Source: ZC4RG30 sp963726085
GTDB taxonomy: Bacteria; Pseudomonadota; Gammaproteobacteria; Steroidobacterales; Steroidobacteraceae
NCBI GenBank assembly: GCA_963726085.1
Contig: CAVSAR010000004.1
Location: 62,001-126,000, forward strand
Reading direction: 5' to 3'
Length of the DNA stretch: 64,000 nt
Of this stretch, positions 1 to 8,993 are shown piece by piece. The notes beneath the pieces were generated by a model. The model was not told where the DNA came from, ran no database searches, and saw nothing but the letters and a program-made list of their open reading frames with translations. Both the position numbers and the translations under genes were made by a program. Each line of letters opens with the position of its first letter. Position 1 is the stretch's first letter.

Positions 1-1039
1 CTCCCGCGAACACCGGCTGCCAGCCGGAAGCAAACACTGCGACGGGCATCGCGCCCTGCAATGCCGGCGGCACGAATGGCTGCCTAGCTGCTGCCGCCCC
101 ACCCCGTTCACGCAGCGCCAGCAGCAGCACTGCCACAACCATAACCGTGACGAAGATCCAGGCCGCCCTGCCCAACCAGTCCCACATTCTCACTGGCATC
201 GCCGGCTTTGCTGCAATGGCCGGCAGCGGACGCTCCCGCTCCTCCAGCCGCCGCGCCACCAGCAGCACCGGTACCATCGTCAACAGGAATAGCACCCAGC
301 CGTAATACAGGTGATCCACCCGTATCAGGTAGTGCTGCATCTTGGTCACATGGCCGATCACGATCAGCGAGGCCACTCGCAGCCAGTTTGCGACCAGTCC
401 GGCTGCGGCAGCCACCAGCATCAGCGTGGCCCAGGATCTCCAGTTTCCAAGGAACAGCGTGCAATAGACAGCCGCCAGCGTAAGGGCAGCAATGAAATAG
501 TTGAGCCCCGAACATCCACTGGCGATTTCAAAGGTACCTGCCGCCAGGTGCACGAAATTGCCTTCCACGTAAACCGGCACGCCTACGGCATTGACCAGAG
601 ACTGCGCGATCCGCGTTGTCAGGTCCTGCAGCGGTGCGTTCAACACCCCCCAGACCGGGATCGCGAAGTACAGGAACAGCACCGGCCATACCATGCGCCT
701 TGCCACAATGCGGCCCATGCACAGCGCGATGCTCGCCAGCAACAGCAATGGCAGGACGGCGGTGCGAATGGGCCCGAGGTACAAGATCTCGGACAGCGCC
801 GCGAGCCCCAGCAATACCACCAGTGCCGGCGCTGCCGACCAGACTGGAGTCGTCACCTGCGCCCTCGGTGCGGCGCGCCAGGCGCGCACGGCAAACCACA
901 CGGCCAAGGCGAGGACCAGGTAGCCGTGCGAATGCGCGGCGTACTTGTCCATCCATGTGTTGTGCAGGGCCAGCAGCATGGGCCAGAACACGGCTGCGAT
1001 GCCGCTGAGCAGGAGCAACAGTGCCAGTGCGGGTGCCAC
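1..1039 (-). CDS. xrtA: Exosortase (XrtA type) fused to EpsI-like domain, partial
   Basis: Integral inner-membrane cysteine transpeptidase expected to cleave and process PEP-CTERM proteins. Reading the minus strand from GTG at 1039 gives an open frame to the window edge (346 codons, C-terminus missing). Hydrophobic segments fill residues 1-290. The exosortase motifs are visible: Cys176 in IASGCSGLNYF, Arg221 in NWLRVASL and His230 in IGHV. From about residue 325 the sequence GWQPVFAG resembles the start of an EpsI domain, so exosortase and EpsI appear fused, an arrangement known in some XrtA systems. It follows the GT2 stop at 1045 by 5 bp and is the last visible gene of a four-gene minus-strand operon. 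The GTG start is a best guess because no ATG fits. A PEP-CTERM substrate lies at 39.6 kb. Confidence 0.85.
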   Translation of the reverse strand, partial: MAPALALLLLLSGIAAVFWPMLLALHNTWMDKYAAHSHGYLVLALAVWFAVRAWRAAPRAQVTTPVWSAAPALVVLLGLAALSEILYLGPIRTAVLPLLLLASIALCMGRIVARRMVWPVLFLYFAIPVWGVLNAPLQDLTTRIAQSLVNAVGVPVYVEGNFVHLAAGTFEIASGCSGLNYFIAALTLAAVYCTLFLGNWRSWATLMLVAAAAGLVANWLRVASLIVIGHVTKMQHYLIRVDHLYYGWVLFLLTMVPVLLVARRLEERERPLPAIAAKPAMPVRMWDWLGRAAWIFVTVMVVAVLLLALRERGGAAAARQPFVPPALQGAMPVAVFASGWQPVFAG

Positions 1040-1044
1040 GGCGG

Positions 1045-2046
1045 TCAGTCGATGCGCCGGGGGGCAAGGTCAGCCGCGCCCCGGCCCATTGCGCCCTTGG
1101 CAACCAGGTCGCGAATCCAGAACGGCGGATCTATAGCGGGCTTGCGCTCGATCAATCGGCGCAAACGCCACAACGCATTGCCGAGGATCACCGCAAGATC
1201 CACGAGCACCGAATACAGCAGACCGTGGTTGAGCACAAAGTAGCGGCGGCGCGACTCGTACCAGTACGCTGGCAGTCGCTTGGGTCGCTGATCGCCATGG
1301 CGAACGCCAGTTAATTGCCCCACATAGTGTATGACCCGCGCCTGCGGAACGTGCCAGGTTTCCCAGCCCGCTCGCTTGGCGCGCAAAGTAAAGTCCGTCT
1401 CCTCGAAATACAGGAAGTAGCTTTCGTCCATGAATCCGATGTCGTCGAACACACCGCGCCTGATGATCATCGCCGCGCCGGATACCCAGTCCGCCGCCAC
1501 CGGCTGCTCGAAACTGCCCATGCGCACCAGGCGGTTGCGAACCAGGCTATCGAAGAATCCCAGACGCAGCTGGCTGGAGAATTCGCTGATGATCCCGGGA
1601 AAGCGAAAGCTGCATTCCTGCGGTGTGCCGTCTGGATCCTCGCAACGTGCACCGGCAATGCCGACGCGCGGGGCTGCGGCCATGAAATCGCGCAGCGCCA
1701 ACACGAATCCGGCACGCACAACCGTGTCCGGGTTCAGCAGCAGCAGGTGCTCAAAATGTGGGAAACGCAGCATGGCCTGACGCAATGCAATGTTGTTGCC
1801 CGCCGCGAAGCCGCCATTTACGGGCGAGCGAATCAGCTCCACCCAATCCTGCCAGCCGCGAGAGGCTATGGCCTGCGCAATGGCGTCCGCGGTTCCATCA
1901 CCGGAATCGTTGTCCACCACGATGGCGTACGCATCCTGGTTGGCTTGCATCTGCGTCTCCAGCGCAGCCAGGCAGTCGATAGTCAACCGGGCCGCACGCC
2001 AGGTGACGATCGAGATGACCACCTTTACCGAGTCTTGCCTGCTCAC
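1045..2046 (-). CDS. Family 2 glycosyltransferase, rhamnosyltransferase-like
   Basis: Cytoplasmic GT-A enzyme of 333 residues that probably adds a sugar (plausibly rhamnose, since rml genes are at 49-53 kb) to a lipid-linked glycan. The N-terminus VVISIVTWRAA, the nucleotide-binding VVDNDSGDGT (43-52) and the NPDT at 105-108 standing in for DXD are typical of the WbbL/rhamnosyltransferase branch of GT2. The acceptor-side segment FLYFEETDFTLRAKRAG follows. The ATG overlaps the stop of the upstream GT4 gene, so translation is probably coupled. The sugar donor cannot be read from the sequence. Confidence 0.85.
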   Translation of the reverse strand: MSRQDSVKVVISIVTWRAARLTIDCLAALETQMQANQDAYAIVVDNDSGDGTADAIAQAIASRGWQDWVELIRSPVNGGFAAGNNIALRQAMLRFPHFEHLLLLNPDTVVRAGFVLALRDFMAAAPRVGIAGARCEDPDGTPQECSFRFPGIISEFSSQLRLGFFDSLVRNRLVRMGSFEQPVAADWVSGAAMIIRRGVFDDIGFMDESYFLYFEETDFTLRAKRAGWETWHVPQARVIHYVGQLTGVRHGDQRPKRLPAYWYESRRRYFVLNHGLLYSVLVDLAVILGNALWRLRRLIERKPAIDPPFWIRDLVAKGAMGRGAADLAPRRID

Positions 2047-3257
2047 TGGAGTTCGCCAAACATTTGCAGAAGGTGGCTGGCGCTTTGGCGAATATCATGG
2101 CGGTCGAGCGCCCGCTGGCGACCGTTCCTGCCCATCGATAGCAGCTGATCGTCCGCAACACCCAGGCAGCTGACCATGGCATCGGCCAGCAGTTGGACGT
2201 CGCCGGCCGGTACCAGCCAGCCGTTGAGGCCGGGCTGGACCAGTTCCGGGATGCCGGCCACGAAGGTGCTGATTACCGGTCGCCCCAGTGCCAGCGCCTC
2301 CATGATCACCACCGGCAAGCCCTCGGCGAAGCTGGGCAGAACCATGGCGCGGGCGCCCAGGATCTCCTCGCGCACCTGCGCACTGTCAATCCAACCGGTA
2401 ATGCGCACGTGATCTGCCAGGCCGAGGGAGCGTGCCGCGGACTCAATCTGCTGGCGCAGCTCGCCATCGCCCGCCAGCACCAGCCGGCAAGCCACGCCGC
2501 GGTTCAGGACCTCGCGCAACGCCGGCAGCAAAATCAGCTGCCCCTTCTGTTCACAGAGGCGCCCTACGCAGACCAGCGTGTCACGCGAGAGCTGCCGTTG
2601 CGGGGGCTCGCTGAGGTACATGGCATCCAGCCCGCAGTGCACGACCCTGATCCGGTCCCAGGCTTCCGGCTGCGCCCAGCGGTAGAGCTGGCTCCTGCCG
2701 AAGGAACTGATGGCGACGACGCGAGCAGCCTGCCCGATCTTGCGCGGCAATCCGATGGCCACCGGTCGGTCGAATTCCTCCGGACCGTGGACCGTGAAGC
2801 TAAACGGCGTCCCGGTTATCAGCGAAGTCAGCAACGCGACTTCCGCGGGGTTGGTGCCAAAATGCGCATGAATGTGCTGGCTGCCGTGTGCACGTATCCA
2901 GTTTGCCGCGACACAGGCCTCGGCCAGATAGATTGCATGCACCAGCAAGGACTTGTCCGAGTGCCGCACCATGCGCAGCATCTGGATTTTCGCGCGCACC
3001 AGGCGCAACGGGCTGCGAATGAAGGCGCGCAGCATTGCTGACACCAGGCCGAGGACACCCTGCGCCAGCACATAACGCGTGCGACCCTGTTCGGCCCTGT
3101 CCTCGGCATCGACCACCTGATCGCGCCAACCTCGCATCGCGATGCGCAGAACCTGCGCACCCTGCTGCTCGAGAGCCAGGATCTCCCGGCGGATGAAGCT
3201 GTGGCTTACCTTGGGATACCGGTTGACGATGTAGCAGATCTTCATCGTCGCAGTCAC
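2043..3257 (-). CDS. Family 4 glycosyltransferase, WcaL-like
   Basis: GT-B retaining glycosyltransferase of about 404 residues for exopolysaccharide assembly. The N-terminus IVNRYPKVSHSFIRREI is typical of the colanic-acid WcaL/exosortase-locus branch of GT4. The C-terminal donor domain has VCVGRLCEQKG and the EX7E motif in EGLPVVIMEALALGRPV. The GTG start at 3257 overlaps the stop of the upstream GT2 (GTGA), which suggests coupling; an in-frame ATG at 3245 is the alternative. Second gene of the exosortase operon. The sugar transferred is unknown. Confidence 0.85.
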   Translation of the reverse strand: MTATMKICYIVNRYPKVSHSFIRREILALEQQGAQVLRIAMRGWRDQVVDAEDRAEQGRTRYVLAQGVLGLVSAMLRAFIRSPLRLVRAKIQMLRMVRHSDKSLLVHAIYLAEACVAANWIRAHGSQHIHAHFGTNPAEVALLTSLITGTPFSFTVHGPEEFDRPVAIGLPRKIGQAARVVAISSFGRSQLYRWAQPEAWDRIRVVHCGLDAMYLSEPPQRQLSRDTLVCVGRLCEQKGQLILLPALREVLNRGVACRLVLAGDGELRQQIESAARSLGLADHVRITGWIDSAQVREEILGARAMVLPSFAEGLPVVIMEALALGRPVISTFVAGIPELVQPGLNGWLVPAGDVQLLADAMVSCLGVADDQLLSMGRNGRQRALDRHDIRQSASHLLQMFGELQ

Positions 3258-4243
3258 TTGTACTCGATCAGCAGCTTCTGCCGGTTGCGGATCCGATCGC
3301 GATGGAACCGAACCACGCCAAGAAATTCAGGTAGCTTGCCGATCACGACAAACAGCGCATAAAGCCAGTTGCTTCGGGCATCGCGCCGTCCGCGCATAGC
3401 GATTCGCACAACTTGCAACGGGTACAAAAGCAGGCCCAGAAGGCACCATCTGGACACGACTATGCTGGCGATGAGCACGAGCACCGGGATGATCACCGCC
3501 CAGACATACACGCTGCCCAATTCCCGCCGATAGTGACTCACGGGCCGCTTGCCGTGTAGCTTGAATCCCTCCGCAAATGCGTATCCGGTCCGCATTGCCC
3601 TGCGCCACCACTGGGTGAAGCGCATCATGTTGCCATCGTGAAAGGCCATCGGGTCATGCAAGTGCCAGATGCGTGCACCCGTCAGACGCGCGCGCAAGCA
3701 GAATTCCGGGTCTTCCCCGGCGATGAGATCCTCGCGGAACCCGCCCACTCGATCGAAGAGCTCTGTGCGGCACATCAGCAATCCGGCGGAAGTCGCAACC
3801 TCCCCGAATGCGGTGTCCCATTCCACGTCCAGCAATGTGCTGTAGATCGAGGCCTCGGGGTGGCGTTCCTTCTGCAATCCAAACACGATGCCCACGTCGT
3901 GGCGCTGCTCGAGAAAGTCCTGTGCCGTCCCCAGCCAGCCCGGGCATATCTCACAATCACCATCGACGAAATGCACGTAGTCGATGGGGTCTCCCACCTC
4001 AACAAGTCGCCGATAGCCGGCATTGCGGGCACGCGCTGCGGTAAACGGCGTGGACAGGTCGAGCTCCACGACTTCCATGTCGCGCGATCTTGCCTCCGTA
4101 ACCGACGCGTCGGTCGAGCCGGAGTCGACATAGACACAGCGCAAGGACTGAGCTTTCAGGGACTCGAGACAGCGCACCAGCCGCGCACCCTCGTTGCGTC
4201 CGATAATTACGGTTCCCGTCCTGGTGGCAATTCGATCCGACAC
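3254..4243 (-). CDS. Family 2 glycosyltransferase with C-terminal membrane segments
   Basis: First gene of the minus-strand exosortase operon, 329 residues. The GT-A fold is shown by VIIGRNEGARL (12-22), YVDSGSTD (38-45) and the DXD-type FVDGDCE (92-98). GGFREDLIAGEDPEFCLRA is the usual catalytic-base and acceptor region. The C-terminal third has hydrophobic stretches (about 245-285), so it is probably membrane attached. It starts about 105 bp from the divergent wecG-like gene, and the operon promoter should lie in that gap. Donor and acceptor are not predictable. Confidence 0.82.
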   Translation of the reverse strand: MSDRIATRTGTVIIGRNEGARLVRCLESLKAQSLRCVYVDSGSTDASVTEARSRDMEVVELDLSTPFTAARARNAGYRRLVEVGDPIDYVHFVDGDCEICPGWLGTAQDFLEQRHDVGIVFGLQKERHPEASIYSTLLDVEWDTAFGEVATSAGLLMCRTELFDRVGGFREDLIAGEDPEFCLRARLTGARIWHLHDPMAFHDGNMMRFTQWWRRAMRTGYAFAEGFKLHGKRPVSHYRRELGSVYVWAVIIPVLVLIASIVVSRWCLLGLLLYPLQVVRIAMRGRRDARSNWLYALFVVIGKLPEFLGVVRFHRDRIRNRQKLLIEYK

Positions 4244-4348
4244 GCGCCGCAGTGTATCGCAGTCCGGTTCCAGTCCTCGGCGCGCCGGACCATATCGTGC
4301 CCGGCTTCACGAATCGCGCTCACCTGCTCGTGGCATACTGGCAATCCC

Positions 4349-5470
4349 GTGATATCCGACCGCACTTACTGGCTGTTTGGCCTGCCGTTCGATGCCGTCG
4401 ACATGGAGGAAGCCGTACGGCGAATCCGCTATGCGGCTGCCTCACGCCAGCGGATGGTCTTCGTCACGCCAAACGTGAATTTCGTCGCCATGGCCGCTGC
4501 CGACACGGCGTTTCGCCAAACCATCATGGCCTCCCAGCTGAGCCTGGTCGACGGCATGCCGCTGGTCTGGCTCGGCCGGCAACTGGGAATTCCCTTCCCC
4601 GAACGGGTCGCTGGCAGCTCGGTGCTGGAGCGCCTGGCGCGTGAGCGCGTGGCCGCACCACTGAAGGTCTACTTCTTTGGTGGTGAACCCGGTGTAAGCG
4701 AGCTGGCTGCGCGACGCATCCAGGATTTCGGACCCGGGCTGGCGGCCGTCGGCCACTGCGACCCGGGTTTCGGCTCCATTGACTCGATGAGCACGCCGGC
4801 AATCGTCGCGCAGATCAATCGCAGTGGCGCGGACCTGCTGATCCTCTCGCTGGGTGCGAAAAAGGGACACCAGTGGATCGCCCGCAATCACGCAAGCCTC
4901 GAAGTTCCGGTCATTACGCACCTGGGCGCTGCAGTGAATTTCATCGCCGGCACGGTAAGCCGGGCACCGGCATGGATGCAGCGATCGGGCCTGGAATGGA
5001 CCTGGCGCATCCGCCAGGAGCCAAAGTTGTTCCGACGCTACTGGACCGATGGCCTGTTTTTCCTGCGCGCACTGCGACAGACAGGCACCGCGATCCTTGG
5101 CCGCAACACTACCGGCAAGGCACCTTTCAGTTATGGGCCGGTGGGAACCACGGGCGATCACTGGCTGCTGAACGGTTCGCTGGCGGCCGGGAACACCGCG
5201 GCGCTCCGCGACTTTCTGCAGATGGTGACATCGGGCAACCAGAGCAATCCCACCGTAGACCTGTCTGGAGTGACCAGCCTGGATCCGCACAGCCTCGGCC
5301 TGCTCTATTCGTTCCAGTTCAGACGGGCAACCGGCGTTCAGCCGCGACTGGTCTGCAGCTCCACGAATGGGATGCGACTGCTGCGCCGGCATCGCGCCGA
5401 TAGCCTGCTGTCAGTGCCTGGCGGCGCAACGGCGCTGCTCCAGCAGGGGAGCGATCCGGCCAGCCACTGA
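4349..5470 (+). CDS. WecG/TagA/CpsF glycosyltransferase with C-terminal STAS-like domain
   Basis: A 373-residue protein. Residues 5-245 are a GT26 enzyme (WecG/TagA/CpsF), which transfers ManNAc-type or related sugars to a polyprenyl-diphosphate sugar. The evidence is FVTPNVNFVAMA, VDGMPLVWLGRQLG, VYFFGGEPGVSE and LGAAVNFIAGTVSRAP. Residues 265-365 look like a STAS domain, with VDLSGVTSLDPHSLGLLYSF as the central helix-strand signature. That is not a usual part of GT26 enzymes. The frame is open far upstream, but GTG at 4349 matches the family N-terminus; ATG at 4403 would cut the conserved GLPFD region. The 3' end overlaps the convergent SGNH gene by 60 bp. Confidence 0.82.
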   Translation: MISDRTYWLFGLPFDAVDMEEAVRRIRYAAASRQRMVFVTPNVNFVAMAAADTAFRQTIMASQLSLVDGMPLVWLGRQLGIPFPERVAGSSVLERLARERVAAPLKVYFFGGEPGVSELAARRIQDFGPGLAAVGHCDPGFGSIDSMSTPAIVAQINRSGADLLILSLGAKKGHQWIARNHASLEVPVITHLGAAVNFIAGTVSRAPAWMQRSGLEWTWRIRQEPKLFRRYWTDGLFFLRALRQTGTAILGRNTTGKAPFSYGPVGTTGDHWLLNGSLAAGNTAALRDFLQMVTSGNQSNPTVDLSGVTSLDPHSLGLLYSFQFRRATGVQPRLVCSSTNGMRLLRRHRADSLLSVPGGATALLQQGSDPASH

Positions 5471-6493
5471 ACCTGCCAGGGCGGTTGCGGCGACGGGGGT
5501 CAGGTGAAAGTGTCCTTTCTCGAAATACAGCTTGGTGCCTGACGCAAGCATCGGGACAAAGGTATCAGCGGCATGCAGGACCGGCACGCCGCTGACCACG
5601 TCAACCGGCAGCGTCGACCAGACCGAAACCACACCCTGTGGGTGGTGCGGCTCCGGGATGTCCACGACAAGGAAATCCGCGCCGTCCCCCGTCACGGTTT
5701 TCATCGACTCGCGCAGCAGCCTGGCCGAGAGCAGCTCCTTCACCCCCGTAGTGGGCTTGTCTGCGCCGCCGGGTGCATCGGCACCTGCCGGGTCGGACCT
5801 CCGGAACACCAGCAAGGTCTTTAACTGCGAGGCCATGCTCTCCCGCGCATAGGAGTAGAGCTGGCTGTTGTCGGCCACCAGTCGGTAGAGCCGCCACTTC
5901 ATCAGCCAATCCTGCACCGCCACTGACGGCAGGTACCGGGCGGCGCCGCGGCGCAGTCCCTCGCCGTCCAACCGATAGAGATCCGAGCGGATGTTGTCAT
6001 CAAGATCAGTAACGTGCCACTGCATGATCACCAGGTCCGGCGAGAACTGCCGCATCTGGCCTTCGTAGGTGCGCAACATCTCCGCAGTGCCGAAGCCGCT
6101 TACTGAGAAATTCAGGACTTCTGCGGCAATCCCGCGCGCCTGCAGCGCCAGTTCCAGCTGGTGCGCCACGGTGTTCTCTAGGTCCACTTCGTAACCCACG
6201 AAGTAAGAGTCGCCGATCAACCCAATCCGGCAGAGCCCCACGACCGGCTGCAGCGGATAATCGCGATCGGCACGCAGGCCCTGTGAATTGATCCGGTATT
6301 CGACATTGACCTCGGGGGTCTTGTGCCGGTAGCGAGCGCCCGGAATGTTGCCACGCACTCCCCAGCTCGTTCCGGTGACATAGCGCGGCATCAATGGCTG
6401 CGGAGCGAGCACCCGAACGCAAAGTTCTGCCAGCAGCAACGCGTAGGCCACCAGCGCGGCGACGATCATTACCTGGCGGAGTCGGCGCGTCAT
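5411..6493 (-). CDS. SGNH/GDSL-type acyl-esterase or acyltransferase partner of MBOAT
   Basis: Protein of 360 residues with an N-terminal membrane anchor (about 5-25) and a periplasmic SGNH-like domain. The nucleophile elbow is IGLIGDSYFVG, and the C-terminal GHFHLTP fits the His block. Immediately downstream of an MBOAT protein, it probably takes acyl groups from it and places them on a glycan, as AlgJ/AlgX do with AlgI. The ATG at 6493 is 7 bp after the MBOAT stop; a longer TTG start at 6511 would overlap that gene. Last gene of the cassette, with its end overlapping the WecG-STAS gene. Confidence 0.75.
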   Translation of the reverse strand: MTRRLRQVMIVAALVAYALLLAELCVRVLAPQPLMPRYVTGTSWGVRGNIPGARYRHKTPEVNVEYRINSQGLRADRDYPLQPVVGLCRIGLIGDSYFVGYEVDLENTVAHQLELALQARGIAAEVLNFSVSGFGTAEMLRTYEGQMRQFSPDLVIMQWHVTDLDDNIRSDLYRLDGEGLRRGAARYLPSVAVQDWLMKWRLYRLVADNSQLYSYARESMASQLKTLLVFRRSDPAGADAPGGADKPTTGVKELLSARLLRESMKTVTGDGADFLVVDIPEPHHPQGVVSVWSTLPVDVVSGVPVLHAADTFVPMLASGTKLYFEKGHFHLTPVAATALAGSVAGRIAPLLEQRRCAARH

Positions 6494-6500
6494 GGTTGCA

Positions 6501-8081
6501 TCAGAAATCAAAGTAGATGAAGTTCTTGCCGGTCGGGGCGCTGATCAGAAAAATGGTCATGACCACCACCACCACCGTGGTGAAGCGCCAGAGGAACGGC
6601 CCGACGCTCAACGCCTCCGGCCAGCCGCGCAATCGCTGCAGGCACTCGACTATCGCCAGTGGCGCCACGATAACCAGCAGCTTCAGCAACTGGTCGGTCC
6701 TGAACACCCCGGGCCTGAATACCGCGCCCAGCATGTCTGCGGCCATGGCAAAGGTGGTGGCCCGGAAAAACACCCAACCGATCATCACCAGAATCATCAT
6801 TAGCGCCCACGTCGCAACGTGCAGCGGCAGCCCATTGGCACTCCAGAAGGGACGACGTTCCAGGAATTTATCGACCTGTAGCGCCCGATAGATGACCAGG
6901 ATCAGGCCATGAAACGCCCCCCAGACCACGAACGTCCAGGCGGCGCCATGCCACAGGCCGCCCAGCAGCATCGTGAGCATGAGGTTACGGTAGGTACGTG
7001 CCTCGCCATGGCGATTGCCGCCCAGTCCCACATAGAGGTAGTCGCGCAGCCAGGTCGACAGGCTGATATGCCAGCGTCGCCAGAATTCCGATGGCGTGCG
7101 CGAGAAATAGGGGAAATTGAAGTTGGCCATCAGATCGAAGCCCAGACATCGGGCGATGCCGCGGGCCATGTTCGAGTAGCCGCAGAAATCGCAATAGATC
7201 TGCACGGTAAAGGCCAATATGCCGGCGATTGCAGTACCGGCGTCAATGGTTCCCGATTTCGCAAACGCTGCGTTGGCGATGGGCGCGACGTTGTCGGCCA
7301 CCACCATCTTCATGAACAGACCCCACACGAACAGCCGCGCACCACTCCTGAACATCGAGCCGGTCAGTGGCTGTACGCCCTCGAACTGCGGGATCAGGTG
7401 TTTGGCCCGCTCAATGGGGCCTGCAACGAGCTGCGGGAAGAACGCCAGGTAGGCTGCCACCGTAGTCAGGGAGCCCTCCGGCTTGATGGCTCCGCGATAG
7501 CAGTCGACCGTCCGGCTCAGCCCCTGGAATACGTGAAAGGACAGGCCAATCGGCAGGATGACGTGCAACGTCACATCGTCCATGTGCCAGCCCAGGGAAG
7601 CCAGCGCGCTTTGCGCCGAATGAATGAAGAAATTGCAGTACTTGAAATACGCCAGCGCACCCATGTTCGCGAACACGGAAAGATACAGCCAGAGGCGTCG
7701 CCGGTTCGCTACCGACGCGTGTTCGATGTACCAGGCAGCCGCCAGCAGCAGCGCGACGAACACGCCAACCACCTCGACCAACCAGAGCGCGTCGCGACCG
7801 ACAAAGAACATGCTTCCCACGGCAACGGCCATGGTGAATGCGGCGCCCTTGAGCCGGTCCACGTTCAGGACTGGCCGTCCCGCGACACCCAGCGCCGCGA
7901 GATAGTCGACCGCAGCCAATATTGCGAGCAACACGACGAACCGCGGATTCCACCAGCCATAGAAGAAATAGCTGGCCAGAAGTATCCACAGGTTGCGCAG
8001 GCCTACGTGCCTTCGCACCAGCAGATACACTGGCATGAAGATGACGAAGAATGCGGCGAAGACCCAGCTATTGAACAGCAC
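6501..8081 (-). CDS. MBOAT-family membrane O-acyltransferase, AlgI-like
   Basis: Multi-pass inner-membrane protein of 526 residues that moves an acyl group (usually acetyl) across the membrane for polysaccharide O-acylation. Family marks are FYGWWNPRF near the N-terminus, ILPIGLSFHVFQ, FFPQLVAGPIERA, FCGYSNMARG, SEFWRRWHISLSTWLRDYLY and the catalytic His378 in GGLWHGAAW. The length is close to other AlgI/DltB-type proteins. It overlaps the upstream SGNH gene by 14 bp and is followed by a second SGNH gene, a compact acylation cassette. The acyl group is inferred, not seen. Confidence 0.9.
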   Translation of the reverse strand: MLFNSWVFAAFFVIFMPVYLLVRRHVGLRNLWILLASYFFYGWWNPRFVVLLAILAAVDYLAALGVAGRPVLNVDRLKGAAFTMAVAVGSMFFVGRDALWLVEVVGVFVALLLAAAWYIEHASVANRRRLWLYLSVFANMGALAYFKYCNFFIHSAQSALASLGWHMDDVTLHVILPIGLSFHVFQGLSRTVDCYRGAIKPEGSLTTVAAYLAFFPQLVAGPIERAKHLIPQFEGVQPLTGSMFRSGARLFVWGLFMKMVVADNVAPIANAAFAKSGTIDAGTAIAGILAFTVQIYCDFCGYSNMARGIARCLGFDLMANFNFPYFSRTPSEFWRRWHISLSTWLRDYLYVGLGGNRHGEARTYRNLMLTMLLGGLWHGAAWTFVVWGAFHGLILVIYRALQVDKFLERRPFWSANGLPLHVATWALMMILVMIGWVFFRATTFAMAADMLGAVFRPGVFRTDQLLKLLVIVAPLAIVECLQRLRGWPEALSVGPFLWRFTTVVVVVMTIFLISAPTGKNFIYFDF

Positions 8082-8913
8082 TGACCCGGACTCCCAGCGC
8101 GTCTTCGACCATCCTGTTCAGCAGCTTGTAGCCATCTTCGTTCAGATGCAGCGTGTCCCTTGCCAGGCGTTTCGGCATCCTGCCATCGCTGCCGCTGAGT
8201 TGCCGATCCGCGTCAACCACCCTGATGCCGTCTCCGGCAAGCCCGCGAATCAGGGCATTGGTCGAATCCACCAGCGAGTAGATGTCCGGGGACCACACCG
8301 GCAACCGCCACAGCGGAGGGACCGAGGGCTTCAGAATCGTAAGCAGGTAGACCTCAATGGACGAGGCACGCGCCTGGCTGGCCAGGCGCTGCAGATTGTC
8401 CACCGCTTGTGCAGCGGCACGGTCGCCCGATCCAAGGGCGCTGCCCGCAACCAGATCATTGATGCCGGCCTCGATCACGACCGCGTCAGGGTGCAGGGCG
8501 ATCACATCCTGGTGAAATCGGTGGACCATTTGCGCTGTCGTCTCTCCATTGATACCTCGCCAGATCATCTGCATTCCACCTGATCGCGGGCGCGGATCCC
8601 AGCCGTTGATTCGTGAGTCTCCGAAAAAGACTACGCGTAGGCCCACGGGAGGCGACAAGGCGGTATTGTCGGCCAGGTAGTCGCCCAGCCGGACGGGCAT
8701 AAGTCGCAGTTCTTCCCGTTGCAGGTAGAAGTGGCGGGCGGCCACGGCTGCAAAGGCGACCATGACCAGCGTTCCCAGCAGAGCTACCAACAGTGCGAGT
8801 GAGAGGTTATTGATTTTTCCTAGCAACACGCCCAGCGCCGTCAGCCACGGGATTTTCCTTAACGCGGGATTCCAGGCCGCAAGTCTACCGGCCGGGAGCT
8901 TCCCGTCCGGCAT
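8068..8913 (-). CDS. SGNH/GDSL-type esterase, membrane anchored
   Basis: First gene of the acylation cassette, about 281 residues from ATG 8913. A transmembrane segment lies about 30-55, followed by a GDSL domain with the Ser block RVVFFGDSRINGW, an Asn block in VVIEAGINDLV and the Asp-His block DTLHLNEDGY. All four SGNH blocks can therefore be recognised, as in TesA-like and polysaccharide-acylation esterases. It probably cuts or transfers acyl groups on exported glycan. The frame stays open to 9015, which would overlap the divergent GT2 gene; ATG 8913 leaves an 80-bp divergent gap and is preferred. Confidence 0.75.
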   Translation of the reverse strand: MPDGKLPAGRLAAWNPALRKIPWLTALGVLLGKINNLSLALLVALLGTLVMVAFAAVAARHFYLQREELRLMPVRLGDYLADNTALSPPVGLRVVFFGDSRINGWDPRPRSGGMQMIWRGINGETTAQMVHRFHQDVIALHPDAVVIEAGINDLVAGSALGSGDRAAAQAVDNLQRLASQARASSIEVYLLTILKPSVPPLWRLPVWSPDIYSLVDSTNALIRGLAGDGIRVVDADRQLSGSDGRMPKRLARDTLHLNEDGYKLLNRMVEDALGVRVSAVQ

Positions 8914-8993
8914 TGTAATGGGACAAGCGGTCTGCTCATGTGCTGCAATTGCGGGCTCCCAGGCGCCCCAGTGGCGCACTTGAACTCGCAGGT

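Noticed and set aside
528..1103. Minus-strand frame of 191 codons at the left edge
   Set aside because: It is an off-frame reading of the exosortase gene; the true frame has membrane helices and the Cys-Arg-His motif.
3638..4348. Upstream extension of the WecG-like frame
   Set aside because: It runs antisense to the GT2 gene and is not protein-like; the family N-terminus begins at 4349.
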